51,695 bases of DNA from Diplocarpon mali (lineage: Eukaryota > Ascomycota > Leotiomycetes > Helotiales > Drepanopezizaceae): the NCBI GenBank assembly GCA_024741835.1, contig JAENRP010000315.1, forward strand, positions 1 through 51,695, read 5' to 3'. The first letter of the stretch is position 1, and each line of letters begins with the position of its first letter. The position numbers and the translations under genes are program-made. The notes under the pieces are model-generated. The model did not search any database. It saw only the letters and a program-made list of their open reading frames with translations, and was not told the DNA's origin. Below, one piece after another: positions 20,860 through 32,665 of the stretch.

Positions 20860-23800
20860 AACGCAATTCTATTTGAAATAGCAATAGCTTCTGATTCCGA
20901 TTGAAATACTAGACCTAGAGACCTTCAACTCTTTCGAAAGAACTGGCAATAATAGTTCGACGATTTAAAGCTTTACTTCGAGAGCAAAGGCATTGAAATA
21001 GCGATTTAAAAGATACTTATTAAATACGCGAGAATAGCCCCTTATACTCCCTCTACCGATTCATCTACTTCTACTTTAATAGCTAATATAATTGCTAAGG
21101 ATTTGCTAGATATATTAAATAAGTTTAGCTTAAGAGCTTTAGTAGATAATAACTAAGAATCCTAAAGGCAGATTTTAAATATAGAAAAGGAGAAGGAGTA
21201 TAGGCTAGCCTTAGCTAAATATAAGCTTAAGATTAATAGAGGTTTAAGCGATAAAGATCGAGATTTTATTCGAGTTTATAATAATATAAAGATAAGATAG
21301 GATACTTTAAAGGTAAAATACTCTTAGACAACTGCCCTCGACACCTAGCATCTGCTATAGCAGATCACTTCATTTTAGTATAGAAAAGATAAAAATAGTA
21401 AGGATATAGATATAAATATAGACTTTGCTTAATCTATATTATATAAAGTAAAAAGGAGAGTAAGAGCTATAGATCTTAGGATAGCTATGACTTTTAAGGA
21501 AACTTAGCTTTTTAATTTCCTATTTAATAGCCCCTCTCTTAAGTTTACTATTATAAAATAATCTCTTCTTATTTAACCTAACCTTAAGATCTATAAGAAG
21601 ATCGACCTCCTTTGAACTATTAAGTAAGATCTTAAAGGACGCTTTAAATCGGCAAATGCTATATTATAAGGCAATGATAAGCCTAAGAAGAAGAAGGAGC
21701 ATAGGACGAGCCCTTAAGCTTATTAGGGATACTACTTTTATAATAGTACTTATAATATTACTAATTATAAAGTTAGAAGGCAATTGATTAATATAATTGC
21801 TAGCTTTAATATTAAGAAGCAATTGAAGTAAAAGTTAAGAAGCAAATTGCCCTTATCCTACTAAAGGCCGCAACTACTAAGGAAAGGCAAAGGAAAAGGC
21901 TATTTAGCCAGAACTTTAGCAGATACCTTTAATAATAATAGTAGGTTATTTAAACTTAAATCTACTTCTGATAATTTAAATGATAATTATAATAAAGATG
22001 CTTATATTTTAAAAGCCGATCTTTATAAGATCTTTGAATCCGATTGGTATAATAATACTAGTTATATAGTATATATGACTAATAAATCCTACCTATTTAA
22101 AGGCCCGCTTATTAAAATAAAAAGGCGCTTTATTAAGGTTAGTAGTAGAAGGTTATATATAGACTCGATAAGTATAGTAAAGATGAATATCGCTAGCGTT
22201 TCTTTCCTTTTATAAAATGTTCTCCTTATACTTAGCTTAAGTATTAATCTTTTATCTAATTATAAGATCTATATAAAGTTGAATTATATAAGAGTTTTTA
22301 ATAATTAATTTATATAGTTTATAAATAATAATTATAAAGTGATCTTTAAGGCTAAAATCAAAGATAGACTTTATATTATCTTAAAGGTAATATTATAGAA
22401 ATTGACTCTTAAGCCGGACTTATAAGTGGATTCCTTTAAAGAAAGTGCACTCTTTGCCTTAATACAATTGAGTAAGGATAAGGAGAATAGATAGACTTTT
22501 AAGCTAAGATTATAAGTAAAATTCGCGAAAATGACTTTTAAGCTAAAACTATAAGTGGATTATAAGGTATCCTTAAAGATAACTCTTAAGCTAGGACTAT
22601 AAGTGAATTTAATAGAAATGACTTTTAAGCTAAGACTATAAGTAGATTTTGTAAATTTACTAATAATAATTCTTAAGCTAAGATCGCAAGTGAAATTTAT
22701 AGAAATAACTCTTAGGCTAAGACTATAAGTGAAATTCGCGAATTCGTTAGAGACGACTCTTAAGCTAGAACTGTAAGTAGATCTTGCTATTTCTAGGAAA
22801 TCGACTCTTAAGCTAAAACTATAAGTAGATCTTGCGGTTTTACTAAAAACGACTCTTAAGCTAGGCTTGCAACTAGAAAACGGCAAAACCTTAAACTGCT
22901 ATTATTAGTCCTTTCTAGCTACTAATAATAAAGTATTAATTAATAATAAGCTATTAAAGCCGTTAGAAGCTAAAAGCCTATTAAGGTATTAATTAATATA
23001 TAGAAGATTCGCATATTTAAAGCTAGAGAAATTAAAGGGCTTATATAAGGTCTTAACTTTAAAATAGAAGATCTAAGTACTAAAGGATCGCTTAATATAC
23101 CGAATTTGTAAGGTAATAAAACTTTAAAATCGGATGCGAATTAAGCTTAGTCTATAGAGAGATTTAATACTAGCGCTAATATCTATTAATACTACTAGAC
23201 TATTTATAATTTCAATTAAAGGAAATAATTAGTTTTCTTAAATAGTAGATAACTCCACTTAATAGATATAGACTATTTGCATTAAGATTAAATCTAAGCT
23301 TATAGAAAAGCTAGAAACTTGGAAAGTGATAAAGGAACGCTAGACCTAGTTAAAGCTAATAGCTATTAGGTCTAATAATATATTAGAGATTAAGGTAAAG
23401 CTTAATAAATAGGTAAAATAAAGAGTTTATTATAAACTAATTATAATATATAAAGGTTCCTATTAGAATAGTATCGCTAAGTGAAGCATTTAGTAAATAA
23501 AGACTAACTATCGCGCTTTATTATAAGATGCTGACTTGCTATTAGAATTCTAGGACTTTGCAGTTAAAGTAGATATATACTTGCGAAATAGAATAGGTAG
23601 TAGACTAATAGTTAATAGTATTTGAATATTACTATATAAGGTATATTTTAAATAGAAATTAAGCTTAGACTATATCTATATCTTTAAAAGCGTTTGCTAC
23701 TCTTATATTAGTTCAAAGTCCTAGCTTATAGGTATAAAGAGTAAGAAGCTAATAGATTAAGGTAGAAAATATATATTTATTAGATATATTAAATAGATAA

Positions 23801-24413
23801 TAAAGCAATAGATAGTATACGCGCTAAATCTAAGGTAAGTAATTATATTTTTAATAGTTGAGTTTGATAAATCTTAAAATAAGAGGAAGCTATCCTTAAA
23901 GCTTTATATACTTAAAGATTCGCAAGGTATACCACTTGATAGTAATACTATTAAGCCGAACTAATAACCCCTTTCTCTTAGCTTAAGCATATTAAGCGCA
24001 CTTGCTAATCGATAACCTGCTAATCGCTTAAAGGCCGAATAGACTATTCCTATTATCCGCGAACTGCTTAAAGTATAAAATAACTTTAATATTATTATCC
24101 CTTTAGTTAAAGTACCTATAGTAAAGGATATTCCTAAAATAGGTATAAGTAATAATAAGCCTCTACTATTAGAAAGCGGTTCCTTAGATAATAAGCCTAT
24201 AGAACCTATAGCCGAACCTATATCTTTAAAGAGGAATAGAGACCTAAAACCGGAAGATACCTTAGACGAACGAGAGTCTAAGCGTATTTAGGCCATAATA
24301 GCGCATAGGATTTATAAGCTCGAACTTTAATAGAGCTTTAATAAAGATAATGCGTTCCTAGCCGCTAAGGGGATAATGAAAATCTCTCTTTTAAAGATGT
24401 ATAATAAAGCTAT
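20860..24413 (+). pseudogene. gag-pol: Copia-A gag-pol relic, 5' part: gag, protease, repeat linker, integrase
   Basis: The frame passes through SDSDWNTRPRDLQLFRKN near 20890. A knuckle relic GYYFYNSTYNITNYKV lies at 21727-21775, with Cys changed to Tyr or Phe. The protease DWYNNTSYIVYMTNKSYLF follows, its active-site DTG now NTS at 22054-22062. The ten-unit repeat array is at 22405-22874. The GAG-pre-integrase segment YRRFAYLKLEKLKGL is near 22998-23045. Integrase runs to about 24000, then a Pro/Ser/Lys-rich linker. Copia-B is inserted after gctat (24409-24413). Start codon not determined. Confidence 0.8.
22405..22874 (+). repeat. Ten-unit in-frame array of the 23-bp module (Copia-A)
   Basis: Unit starts: 22405, 22495, 22534, 22582, 22621, 22669, 22708, 22756, 22804, 22852. 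Spacings are 90, 39, 48, 39, 48, 39, 48, 48, 48, all multiples of three. In the pol frame each unit reads about T-L-K-L-R-L-Q-V, alternating polar and hydrophobic residues, with Q often now TAA. It sits between protease and GAG-pre-integrase. Confidence 0.9.
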
Positions 24414-24608
24414 TATTGAAATGGGTGATATAGCTATCACTCCGATGTATTATCATGTGACCCTATTGCTTAGTCAGTAGGATATTAATACGTATATAGC
24501 TATAAGGAAGAAAGGGGTAACCTTCCTTCCTTAACTCTTACTAATATATCGACCATCGACCTTTAGAAGCCTCCTTTACCTACTACGCCGACTCACTTAA
24601 GCTTAATA
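24414..24608 (+). repeat. Copia-B 5' LTR (195 bp)
   Basis: Begins TATTGAAATGGG, RIP-altered TGTTG, and ends GCTTAATA. Followed by GGTTATAAGCC. Confidence 0.93.
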
Positions 24609-26537
24609 GGTTATAAGCCTTAGATAGACCGATAATAGATTATTAACTTCCCTTAGAAAGCACTTGCGCTACAACTGTTAATAGGAAGTTAAATAAGACT
24701 TATAATAAGAGGTGAGCAATCGGCGAATAGGAGGTATGATTCCCTATTTAGCTAACCTATATTGCAAGAGGTATGATTCCTTGCTTTATAACCCCTTTGG
24801 TACTATAAAAGGTATAATTCCTTGCTTTACTATATTTTATAAAAGGTATAATTCCCTATATTATAGCCTAAAAACCCTTTTCGATAAGAGGACTTCCTTC
24901 CCATTTAATACTTCTATAATACCTACTATTTAATTATTTTAACTTTTCGATAGGAGGAGTGCCCTTAACCATTTAATTTATTTGATTTTTTTAATGCAAT
25001 TCTATTTGAAACGGTAATAGCTTCCGATTCCGATCGAAATACTAGACCTAAAGACCTCTAACTCTTTTAAAAGAATTAGCAATAATAGTTCGACGATTTA
25101 GAGCTTTACTTTAAGAGCAAAGGTATTAAAATAGCGATTTAAAAGACACTTATTAAATATGCGAGAATAGCCCTTTATACTCCCTCTACCGATTCGTCTA
25201 CTTCTACTTTAATAGCTAATATAACTGCTAAAGATTTACTAGATATATTAAATAAGCTTAGCTTAAGAGCTTTAATAGATAATAACCAAGAACCTTAAAG
25301 GCAGATTTTAAATATAGAAAAGGAGAAGGAGTATAGGCTAGCCTTAATTAAATATAAGCTTAAGATCAATAGAGGTTTAAATAATAAAGACTAAGATTTT
25401 ATTTAAGTTTATAATAATGCGAAGATAAGATAAGATACTTTAAAGGTAAAATACTTTTATATAACTACTTTTAATACTTAGCATCTACTATAGTAGATCA
25501 CTTTATTTTAGTATAGAAAAGATAAAGATAGTAAGAATATAGATATAAATATAAACTCTACTTAGTCTATACTATATAAAGCGAGGAGGAGAGTAAGAGC
25601 CGCAGATCTTAGGATAGTTATAACTTTTAAGGAAACTCAACTTTTTAGTTTCCTATTTAATAGCCTCCCTTTTAAATTCACTATTATAAAACAATCTCTT
25701 CTTATTTAACCTAACCTTAAGATCTATAAGAAGATCGACCTCCTTTAAACTATTAAGTAAGACCTTAAAGGACGCTTTAAATCGGCAAATGCTATATTAT
25801 AAGGCAACGATAAGCCTAAGAAGAGAAAGGAGCATAGGATAAGCCCTTAAGCTTATTAGGGATACTACTTTTATAATAGTACTTATAATATTACTAATTA
25901 TAAAGTTAGAAAGCAATTGATTGATATAGTCGCTAACTTTAATATTAAGAAGCAATTGAAGTAAAAGTTAAAAAGCAAACTGCCCTTATCCTATTAAAGG
26001 CCGCAACTATTAAAGAAAGGCAAAGGAAAAGGCTATTTAGCCAAAACTTTAGCAAATACCTCTAATAAAGATAGTAGGTTATTTAAACTTAAATCCACTT
26101 TTAATAATTTAAACGATAATTATAATAAAGATGCCTATATTTTAAAAGCCGATCTCTATAAGATCCTTGAATCCGATTAGTATAGTAATACTAATTGTAT
26201 AGTATATATAATTAATAAACCCTACCTATTTAAAGGCCTGCGTATTAAAATAAAAAGGCATTCTATTAAAGTTGGTAGTAAAAGGTTATATATAGACTTA
26301 ATAGATATAGTAGAGATGAATATTGCTAGTGTTTCTTTCCTTTTATAAAATGTTCTCCTTATACTTAGCTTAAGTATTAATCTTTTATCTAACTATAAGA
26401 TCTATATAGAGTTAAATTATATAAGAGTTTTTAATAATTAATTTATATAGTTTATAAATAATAATTATAAAGTAATCTTTAAAGTTAAAATCAAAGATAG
26501 ATTTTATATTATCTTAAAGGTAATATTATAGAAATTG

Positions 26538-27007
26538 ACTCTTAAGCCAGACCTATAAGTAGATTCTTTTAAGGAAAGTGCACTCTCTACTTTAATATAA
26601 TTAAGTAAGGATAAAGAGAATAGATAGACTCTTAAGCTAAGATTATAAGTAAAATTTGTAAAAATAACTCTTAAGCTAAGACTATAGGTAGATTGCAAAA
26701 TATCTTTAAAGATGACTCTTAAGCTAAGACTATAAGTGAATTTAATAGAAATGACTTTTAGATTAAGATTATAAGTAGATTTTGCAAATTCGCTAATAAT
26801 AACTCTTAAGCTAAGATCGCAAGTGAAATTCGCAAAAATGACTCTTAAGCTAGGACTATAAGTAAAATTCGCGAATTTATTAAAGACGACTCTTAAGCTA
26901 AGACCGTAAGTAGATCTTGCTATTTCTAGGAAATCGACTTTTAAGCTAAGACTATAAGTAGATCTTGCAGTTTTATTAAAAACGACTCTTAAGCTAGGCT
27001 TACAATT
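26538..27007 (+). repeat. Ten-unit in-frame array of the 23-bp module (Copia-B)
   Basis: Unit starts 26538, 26628, 26667, 26715, 26754, 26802, 26841, 26889, 26937, 26985: spacing identical to Copia-A unit by unit (constant offset 4133). The antisense strand is open for 171 codons (26504-27019), a by-product of CAA-to-TAA changes on the coding strand. Confidence 0.9.
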
Positions 27008-29102
27008 AGAAAATAGCAAAACCTTAAACTACTATTATTAGTCCTTTCTAGCTGCTAATAATAAAGTATCAATTAATAATAGGCTATTAAAGCTATTAAA
27101 AGCCGAAAGCCTATTAAAGTATTAGCTAATATATAGAAGATTCGCATATCTAAGGCTAAAGAAATTAAAGGGCTTATATAAGGTCTTAATCTTAAAACAG
27201 AAGATTTAAGTATTAAAGGATCACTTAATATACTGAATTTGCAAGCTAATAAAACTTCGAAATCGGATGCAAATTAAGCTTAGTCTATAGAAAGATTTAA
27301 TACTAGCGCTAATATCTATTAATACTGCTAGACTATTTATAATTTCAATTAAAGGAAATAATTAGTTTTCTTAAATAGTAGATAACTCTACTTAGTAGAT
27401 ATAGACTATTTATATTAAAACTAAATCTAAGCTTATAGAAAAGCTAGAAACTTAGAAAGTAATAGAAGAACGTTAGACCTAATTAAAGCTAATAGCTATT
27501 AGGTCTAATAATGCATTAGAGATTAAGATAAAGCTTAATAAATAGGTAAAATAAGGAGTTTATTATAAATTAACTATAATATATAAAGGTTTCTATTAAA
27601 ATAGCATTATTAAGCGAAGCATTTAGTAAGTAGAGACTGATTATCGCACTTTACTATAAGATACTAACTTATTACTAGAATTCTAGGACCTTGCAATTAA
27701 GGCAAATATATACTTGCGAAATAGAATAGGTAGTAGACTAATAGTTAATAGCACTCGAATATTACTATATAAGGCATATTTTAGATAGAAACTAAGCTTA
27801 GACTATATCTGCGTCTTTAGAAGCGTCTACTACTTCTATATTAGCCTAAAGTCCTAGCCTATAGGTATAAAGAGTAAGAAGCTAATAGATTAAAGTAGAG
27901 AGTATATATTTATTAAGTATATTAAATAGATAATAAAGCAATAGATAGTATATATACTAGATCTAAGGTAAGTAATTATATCCTTAGTAGTTAAGTTCGA
28001 TAAATCTCGAAATAGGAGGGAGCTATCCTTAAAGCTTTATATACCTAGAGATTCGCAAAGTATACCACTCGATAGTAATACTATTAAGCCGAACTAATAA
28101 CCCCTTTCTCTTAACTTAAGTATATTAAGCGCACCTACTAATTAACGACCTACTAATCGCCTAAAGGCCGAATAGACTATTCCTATTATCTGCGAACTGC
28201 TTAAAGTATAAAATAACTTTGATATTATTATCCCTTTAGTTAAAGCACCTATAGTAAAGGATATTCTTAAAATAGGTATAAGTAATAATAAGCCTTTACT
28301 ATTAGAAAGCAGTTCCTTAGATAATAAGCCTATAGAACCTATAGCTGAACCTCTATCTTTAAAGAGGAATAAAGACCTAAAACCGAAAGATACCTTAGAC
28401 GAACGAGAGTCTAAGTGTATCTAGGCTATAATAGCGTATAGGATCTATAAGCTCGAACTTTAATAAAGCTTTAATAAAGATAATGCGTTCTTAGCTACTA
28501 GAGGGATAATGAAAATCTCTCTTCTAAAGATGTATAATAAAGCTATTAACAATCTAAAGAATAGAGCAATATAGAGTGAGGCAATCTAAGAGGAGATAAG
28601 CTCTCTTATTGCAAATGGTATATAGATAGAGGAACTGATGCTAAAGGACGTAAACCTAGTATTAATAAAGTGGGTCTTTATAATTAAGATATATGTAAAT
28701 AGAACCCTAGAGCGTTATAAAGCAAGGCTTATAGCTAAGGGCTTCTCTTAATAGTATAGAGAAGACTACTTTAATATATTTGCACTAATAGTTTGCATAA
28801 ATACCCTTTATATATTTATAGTAATAGTAGCCGCTAAGGACCTTAAATATAGATAGTACGATATTAAAAATACATTTACTAAAGCGATTATAAAGGAATG
28901 GATTTTTCTCTCCCGATCTAATAGTATTCTTATATGCGCTAGCCACTCTTTTTATATATTTTATAGTATCTATAGGCTTAAATAATCAGCTTATAATTAG
29001 AACCTCTTATATAGCTCTACTCCAATAGAAATAGGATTCGTTTAAAGCTTAGCTAACCTTTGTCTATTTACCTATACTAATCGTAGAATTAAGTTGCTAC
29101 TA

Positions 29103-29114
29103 TATAATAATAAT
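29103..29114 (+). other. Copia-B RT catalytic box mutated to YNNN
   Basis: TAT AAT AAT AAT in the pol frame, preceded by LLL. Both catalytic Asp are lost by G-to-A change. Confidence 0.8.
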
Positions 29115-30118
29115 ATTATTATAGCTGCGAAGATAACTACTTAATTGGATTGGTTCTTTATAACAATTTGGAAACGTTTTAATACTAAGGATCTAAGGGG
29201 AATTTATAAGATCCTCGGCATTTGCATTATAAGGAACTGCTCTACTTAAGAATTCTAGTTAGACTAAGAGTAGTATATTAAGAAGATCTTAGATCGAATA
29301 GGACTCTTTGCTTATACTCCTAACTTTAAGCTAAAGCGTACTCTAATTAAAGGAAAGTATAATAAGTTAGAGCCTATTAATGAAAATAAGTAGAGAGGAG
29401 ATCTAAAGAAGTACTAATAGAATATTAGAGCGATTATATATACTATAGTATATATAAGACCAGATATCGCCTTTATTATTAGGCAATTTAATTAGAACTT
29501 AAAGGATCTAATAATTCGATACGAAAATGCAGTTAAGCGATTTAAAAGGTACCTTTGATTAATAATCATATAAAAGGTAAGATATAGACTAATAAAATAT
29601 ATAAGCGCAAAGCTTAAGGTATATACTAATTCCGACTAAGCAAATATAAAAGGTCGGAAAAGTATATTTAAAAGTATAGTAGTACTATATAGTAGACCTA
29701 TATTGTAAGGAAGTAGGAAGTAGAAATCAATAGCTATCGCAAGTACTAAGGCCGAATATATATTAATATTATCAAATTGCAAGCAAGGATTATAAATTGC
29801 CTAAGTTTTAAAAGATATAGGTTTCGCTAAGTATATTAAATAAGACAAAAATTGTATTAATCTTTAAGCAAATAATATAAGGGCAATTGCACTTATAAAG
29901 AATCCATACTTATATAAGCGATCGAAATATATTAATATTGCCTACTACTTTATCTATAACCTTATTATAAAGAATAAGTTATTAATTACCTATATCTTAA
30001 CCGATTAAATAGTAGCAGATAAATTTATAAAGCTATTAAAGATAGTTATAAAGTTTAAAGCATTTAAAGATATACTAAGGTTGTAAAAGATAGTAGGGGC
30101 TTAATAGGCTTAAGGACG

Positions 30119-30266
30119 ACTCCTAGGCCTGCCCTATAAGTTAGGTTATATAGTCTTATAAAGGAAAGTTTTTAAATCGACTCTTAGGCTTAGACTGCAA
30201 GTTAAGTTATATAATCTTATAAAGGAACGCTTTTGGAAATTTGACTCCTAGTCCCACCTTATAAGT
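30119..30266 (+). repeat. Three 23-bp modules between pol stop and 3' LTR (Copia-B)
   Basis: Units at 30119-30141, 30180-30202, 30244-30266; spacings 61 and 64. The first two share a longer flank with GTTA...ATAGTCTTATAAAGGAA, so the duplicated unit is about 61-65 bp. Confidence 0.85.
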
Positions 30267-30404
30267 AGGATTAGTGATTTTAATAAAGGTTATTATTAAT
30301 TGATTATTTTTAATTTAAAGAGATACTTAAGAGTTAGATTAGTATAAAAGGATAGTTATTATTTTCTTAACTATAAGTCAATTGGAGTAAGGTTTAAGTA
30401 AAGG

Positions 30405-30599
30405 TATTAAGATAGGTAATATAGCTATTACTCTAATATATTATTATATAACCCTACTGCTTAATTAATAGGATATTAATATATATATAGCTATAGGGAA
30501 GAAAGGGGTAACCTTCCTTCCTTAACTCTTACTAATATATCGACTATCGACCTTTAGAAGCCTCCTTTACCTACTGCGCCGACTCACTTAAGCTCAATA
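30405..30599 (+). repeat. Copia-B 3' LTR (195 bp)
   Basis: Begins TATTAAGATAGG and ends CTCAATA; followed by TSD gctat at 30600-30604. Confidence 0.93.
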
Positions 30600-30604
30600 G
30601 CTAT

Positions 30605-32163
30605 TAACGATCTGGAGAATAGAGTAGTATAAAGTAAGGCAATCTAAGAGGAGATAAGCTCTCTTATTACAAATGGCATATAGATAGAGGAACTGATGCT
30701 AAAGGATATGAACCTAGTATTAATAAAGTAGGTCTTTATAATTAAGATATATATAGATAGAACCCTAGAGCGTTATAAGGTAAGGCTTATAGCTAGAGGC
30801 TTCTCTTAGCAGTATAGAGAAGACTACTTCGACACATTCGCGCCGATAGTTCGTATAGATACCCTTTGTATATTTTGTAATAATAGTAGCCGCTAAGGAC
30901 TTTGAATATAAATAATACGATATTAAAAATGCATTTACTAAAGCGATTATAAAGGAACGGATTTTTCTCTCTTAACCTAACGGTATTCCTATATGCGCTA
31001 GCCACTCTCTTTATATACTCTATAGTATCTATAGGCTTAAATAATCAGCCTATGATTAGAACCTCTTATATAGCTTTACTTTAATAGAAATAGGATTCGT
31101 TTAAAGCCTAGCTGACCTTTATCTATTTACTTATATTAAGCGTAGAATTAAATTACTATTATATATTAATGATATTACTATAGCTATAAAGATAACTACT
31201 CAATTGGATTAGTTCTTTATAACAATTCGGAAATGTTTTAATACTAAGGATCTAAGGGGAATTTATAAGATCCTTAGCATCTGCGTTATAAGGAACCGCT
31301 CTACTTAAGAACTCTAATTGGATTAAGAGTAGTATATTAAGAAGATCCTAGATCGAATAAGACTTTCTACTTATGCTTTTAACTTTAAGCTAAAGCGTAC
31401 TTTAATCGAAGGAAAGTATAATAAGTTAAAGCCTACTAATGAAAATAAGTAGAAAGGAGATCTAAAGAAGTACTAATAGGATATTAGAGCGATTATATAT
31501 ACTATAGTATATATAAGATTAGATATTGCCTTTATTATTAAGCAATTTAATCAGAACTTAAAGGATCTAACGATTTAATATAAAAATGCAATCAAGCAAC
31601 TTAGAAGGTACCTTTGATTAATAATCATATAAAAGGTAAGATATAGACTAATAAAATATATAAGCGTAAAGCTTAAGGTATATACCGATTCCGATTGGGT
31701 AAATATAAAAGGTTAGAAAAGTATATCTAAAAGCGTAGTAGTACTATATAGCAGACCTATATTATAAGGAAGTAGAAAGTAGAAATCAATAGCTACTATA
31801 AGTACTAAGGCCGAATATATATTAATATTATCAAATTGTAAGTAAAGATTATAAATCGCCTAAGTTTTAAAAGATATAGGTTTCGCTAAGTATATTAAAT
31901 AAAATAGGAATTATATTAATCTTTAAGTAAATAATATAAGGGCGATTGCACTTATAAAGAATCCATACTTATATAAGTGATCGAAATATATCGATATTAC
32001 CTACTACTTTATCCGCAACCTTATTATAAAGAATAAGTTATTAATTACCTATATCTTAACCGATTGAATAGTAGTAGATGGATTTATAAAGCTACTAAAG
32101 ATAGTTGCAAAGTTTAAAGCGTTTAAAGCTATACTAGGATTATAGAAGATAGTAGGGGCTTAG
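30605..32163 (+). pseudogene. pol: Copia-A pol relic, 3' part: reverse transcriptase and RNase H
   Basis: Continues the frame broken at 24413. RT reads [29 protein letters not shown] with few changes near 30770-30850, then NTLCIFCNNSSR after a frameshift near 30865. The RT box is YIND (31162-31173), one Asp kept. RNase H has STKAEYILILSNCK near 31798-31840. The stop is TAG at 32161-32163. The lightly mutated start suggests this segment escaped part of the RIP that hit copy B. Confidence 0.8.
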
Positions 32164-32177
32164 TAAGCTTAAGGACG

Positions 32178-32326
32178 ACTCTTAGGCCCGCCCTGCGAGT
32201 TAGGTCATATAGTCTTATAAAGGAAAGTTTTTAAATCGACTCCTAGGCCTAGACTGCGAGTTAAGTCATATAGTCTTATAAAGGAACGCTTTTAGGAAAT
32301 TTGACTCCTAGTCCTACCTTATAAGT
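32178..32326 (+). repeat. Three 23-bp modules between pol stop and 3' LTR (Copia-A)
   Basis: Units at 32178-32200, 32239-32261, 32304-32326; spacings 61 and 65. The first keeps CGCCCTGCGAGT, showing the unmutated right arm. Confidence 0.85.
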
Positions 32327-32465
32327 AGGATTGGTGATTTCAATAGAGGTTGCTATTAATTGATTATTTTTAATTTAAAGAGATACCTAAGAGTTGGATT
32401 AGCGTAAAAGGATAGTTATTATTTTTCCTAACTGCAAGTCAATCGGAGTAAGGTCTAAGTAGAAG

Positions 32466-32660
32466 TATTAAAATAGGTAATATAGCTATTACTCTAATAT
32501 ATTATCATATAACCCTACTGCTTAATTAGTAGGATATTAATATATATATAGCTATAAGGAAGAAAGGGGTAACCTTCCTTCCTTAACTCTTACTAATATA
32601 TCGACCATCGACCTCTAAAAGCCTCCTTTACCTACTGCGCCGACTCACTTAAGCTCAATA
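32466..32660 (+). repeat. Copia-A 3' LTR (195 bp)
   Basis: Begins TATTAAAATAGG and ends CTCAATA; followed by gatat (32661-32665). Confidence 0.93.
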
Positions 32661-32665
32661 GATAT

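Larger units (their letters stand above)
24990..30104 (+). pseudogene. gag-pol: Copia-B gag-pol relic
   Basis: Domains as in A: gag, a knuckle relic near 25860-25905, protease near 26178-26200 (Y-S-N-T-N-C in place of an aspartic DTG core), repeat array 26538-27007, GAG-pre-integrase near 27130-27175, integrase, then RT from about 28640 ([15 protein letters not shown] after RIP correction). The RT box is YNNN (29103-29114), where YVDD-type is expected. RNase H has STKAEYILILSNCKQG near 29738. The stop is TAA at 30102-30104; A and C have TAG at the same place, so a true terminator here is likely. Confidence 0.85.
24414..30599 (+). mobile_element. Copia-B: complete element nested in Copia-A
   Basis: 6186 bp with 195-bp LTRs (24414-24608, 30405-30599), flanked by perfect gctat (24409-24413; 30600-30604). 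The same family as A, C, D and E. It is the youngest insertion on the deepest path. Its body parallels A with the same array spacing, but heavy RIP fills gag-pol with stops. Confidence 0.95.
20283..32660 (+). mobile_element. Copia-A: full-length element carrying Copia-B
   Basis: 195-bp LTRs (20283-20477, 32466-32660) lie between perfect gatat repeats (20278-20282; 32661-32665). Copia-B interrupts it at 24413/30600. Without B and one TSD copy it is about 6.19 kb. Removing A restores the Gypsy frame IIAD-TIIKRRTH. It encodes gag, PR, a repeat-array linker, INT, RT and RNase H as one frame. Confidence 0.93.

Noticed and set aside
22405..22874. CRISPR-like array (palindromic repeats with regular spacers)
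   Set aside because: The repeats lie inside a retroelement gene, the spacers are 16 or 25 bp and themselves related between units, there are no cas genes, and the genome is eukaryotic.
22560..22886. Minus-strand ORF of 108 codons as a real repeat protein
   Set aside because: It is antisense to the Copia-A pol array. Its openness follows from CAA-to-TAA changes on the coding strand.
24712..24933. Plus-strand 73-codon ORF with GGMIPYL-type repeats
   Set aside because: Lies in the Copia-B leader, where a short GGTATGATTCC-type motif recurs and gives a repetitive peptide. The D and E leaders have the same motif without a conserved frame.
26504..27019. Minus-strand ORF of 171 codons as a real gene
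   Set aside because: Same reason as the Copia-A antisense frame; it lies wholly over the Copia-B pol array.
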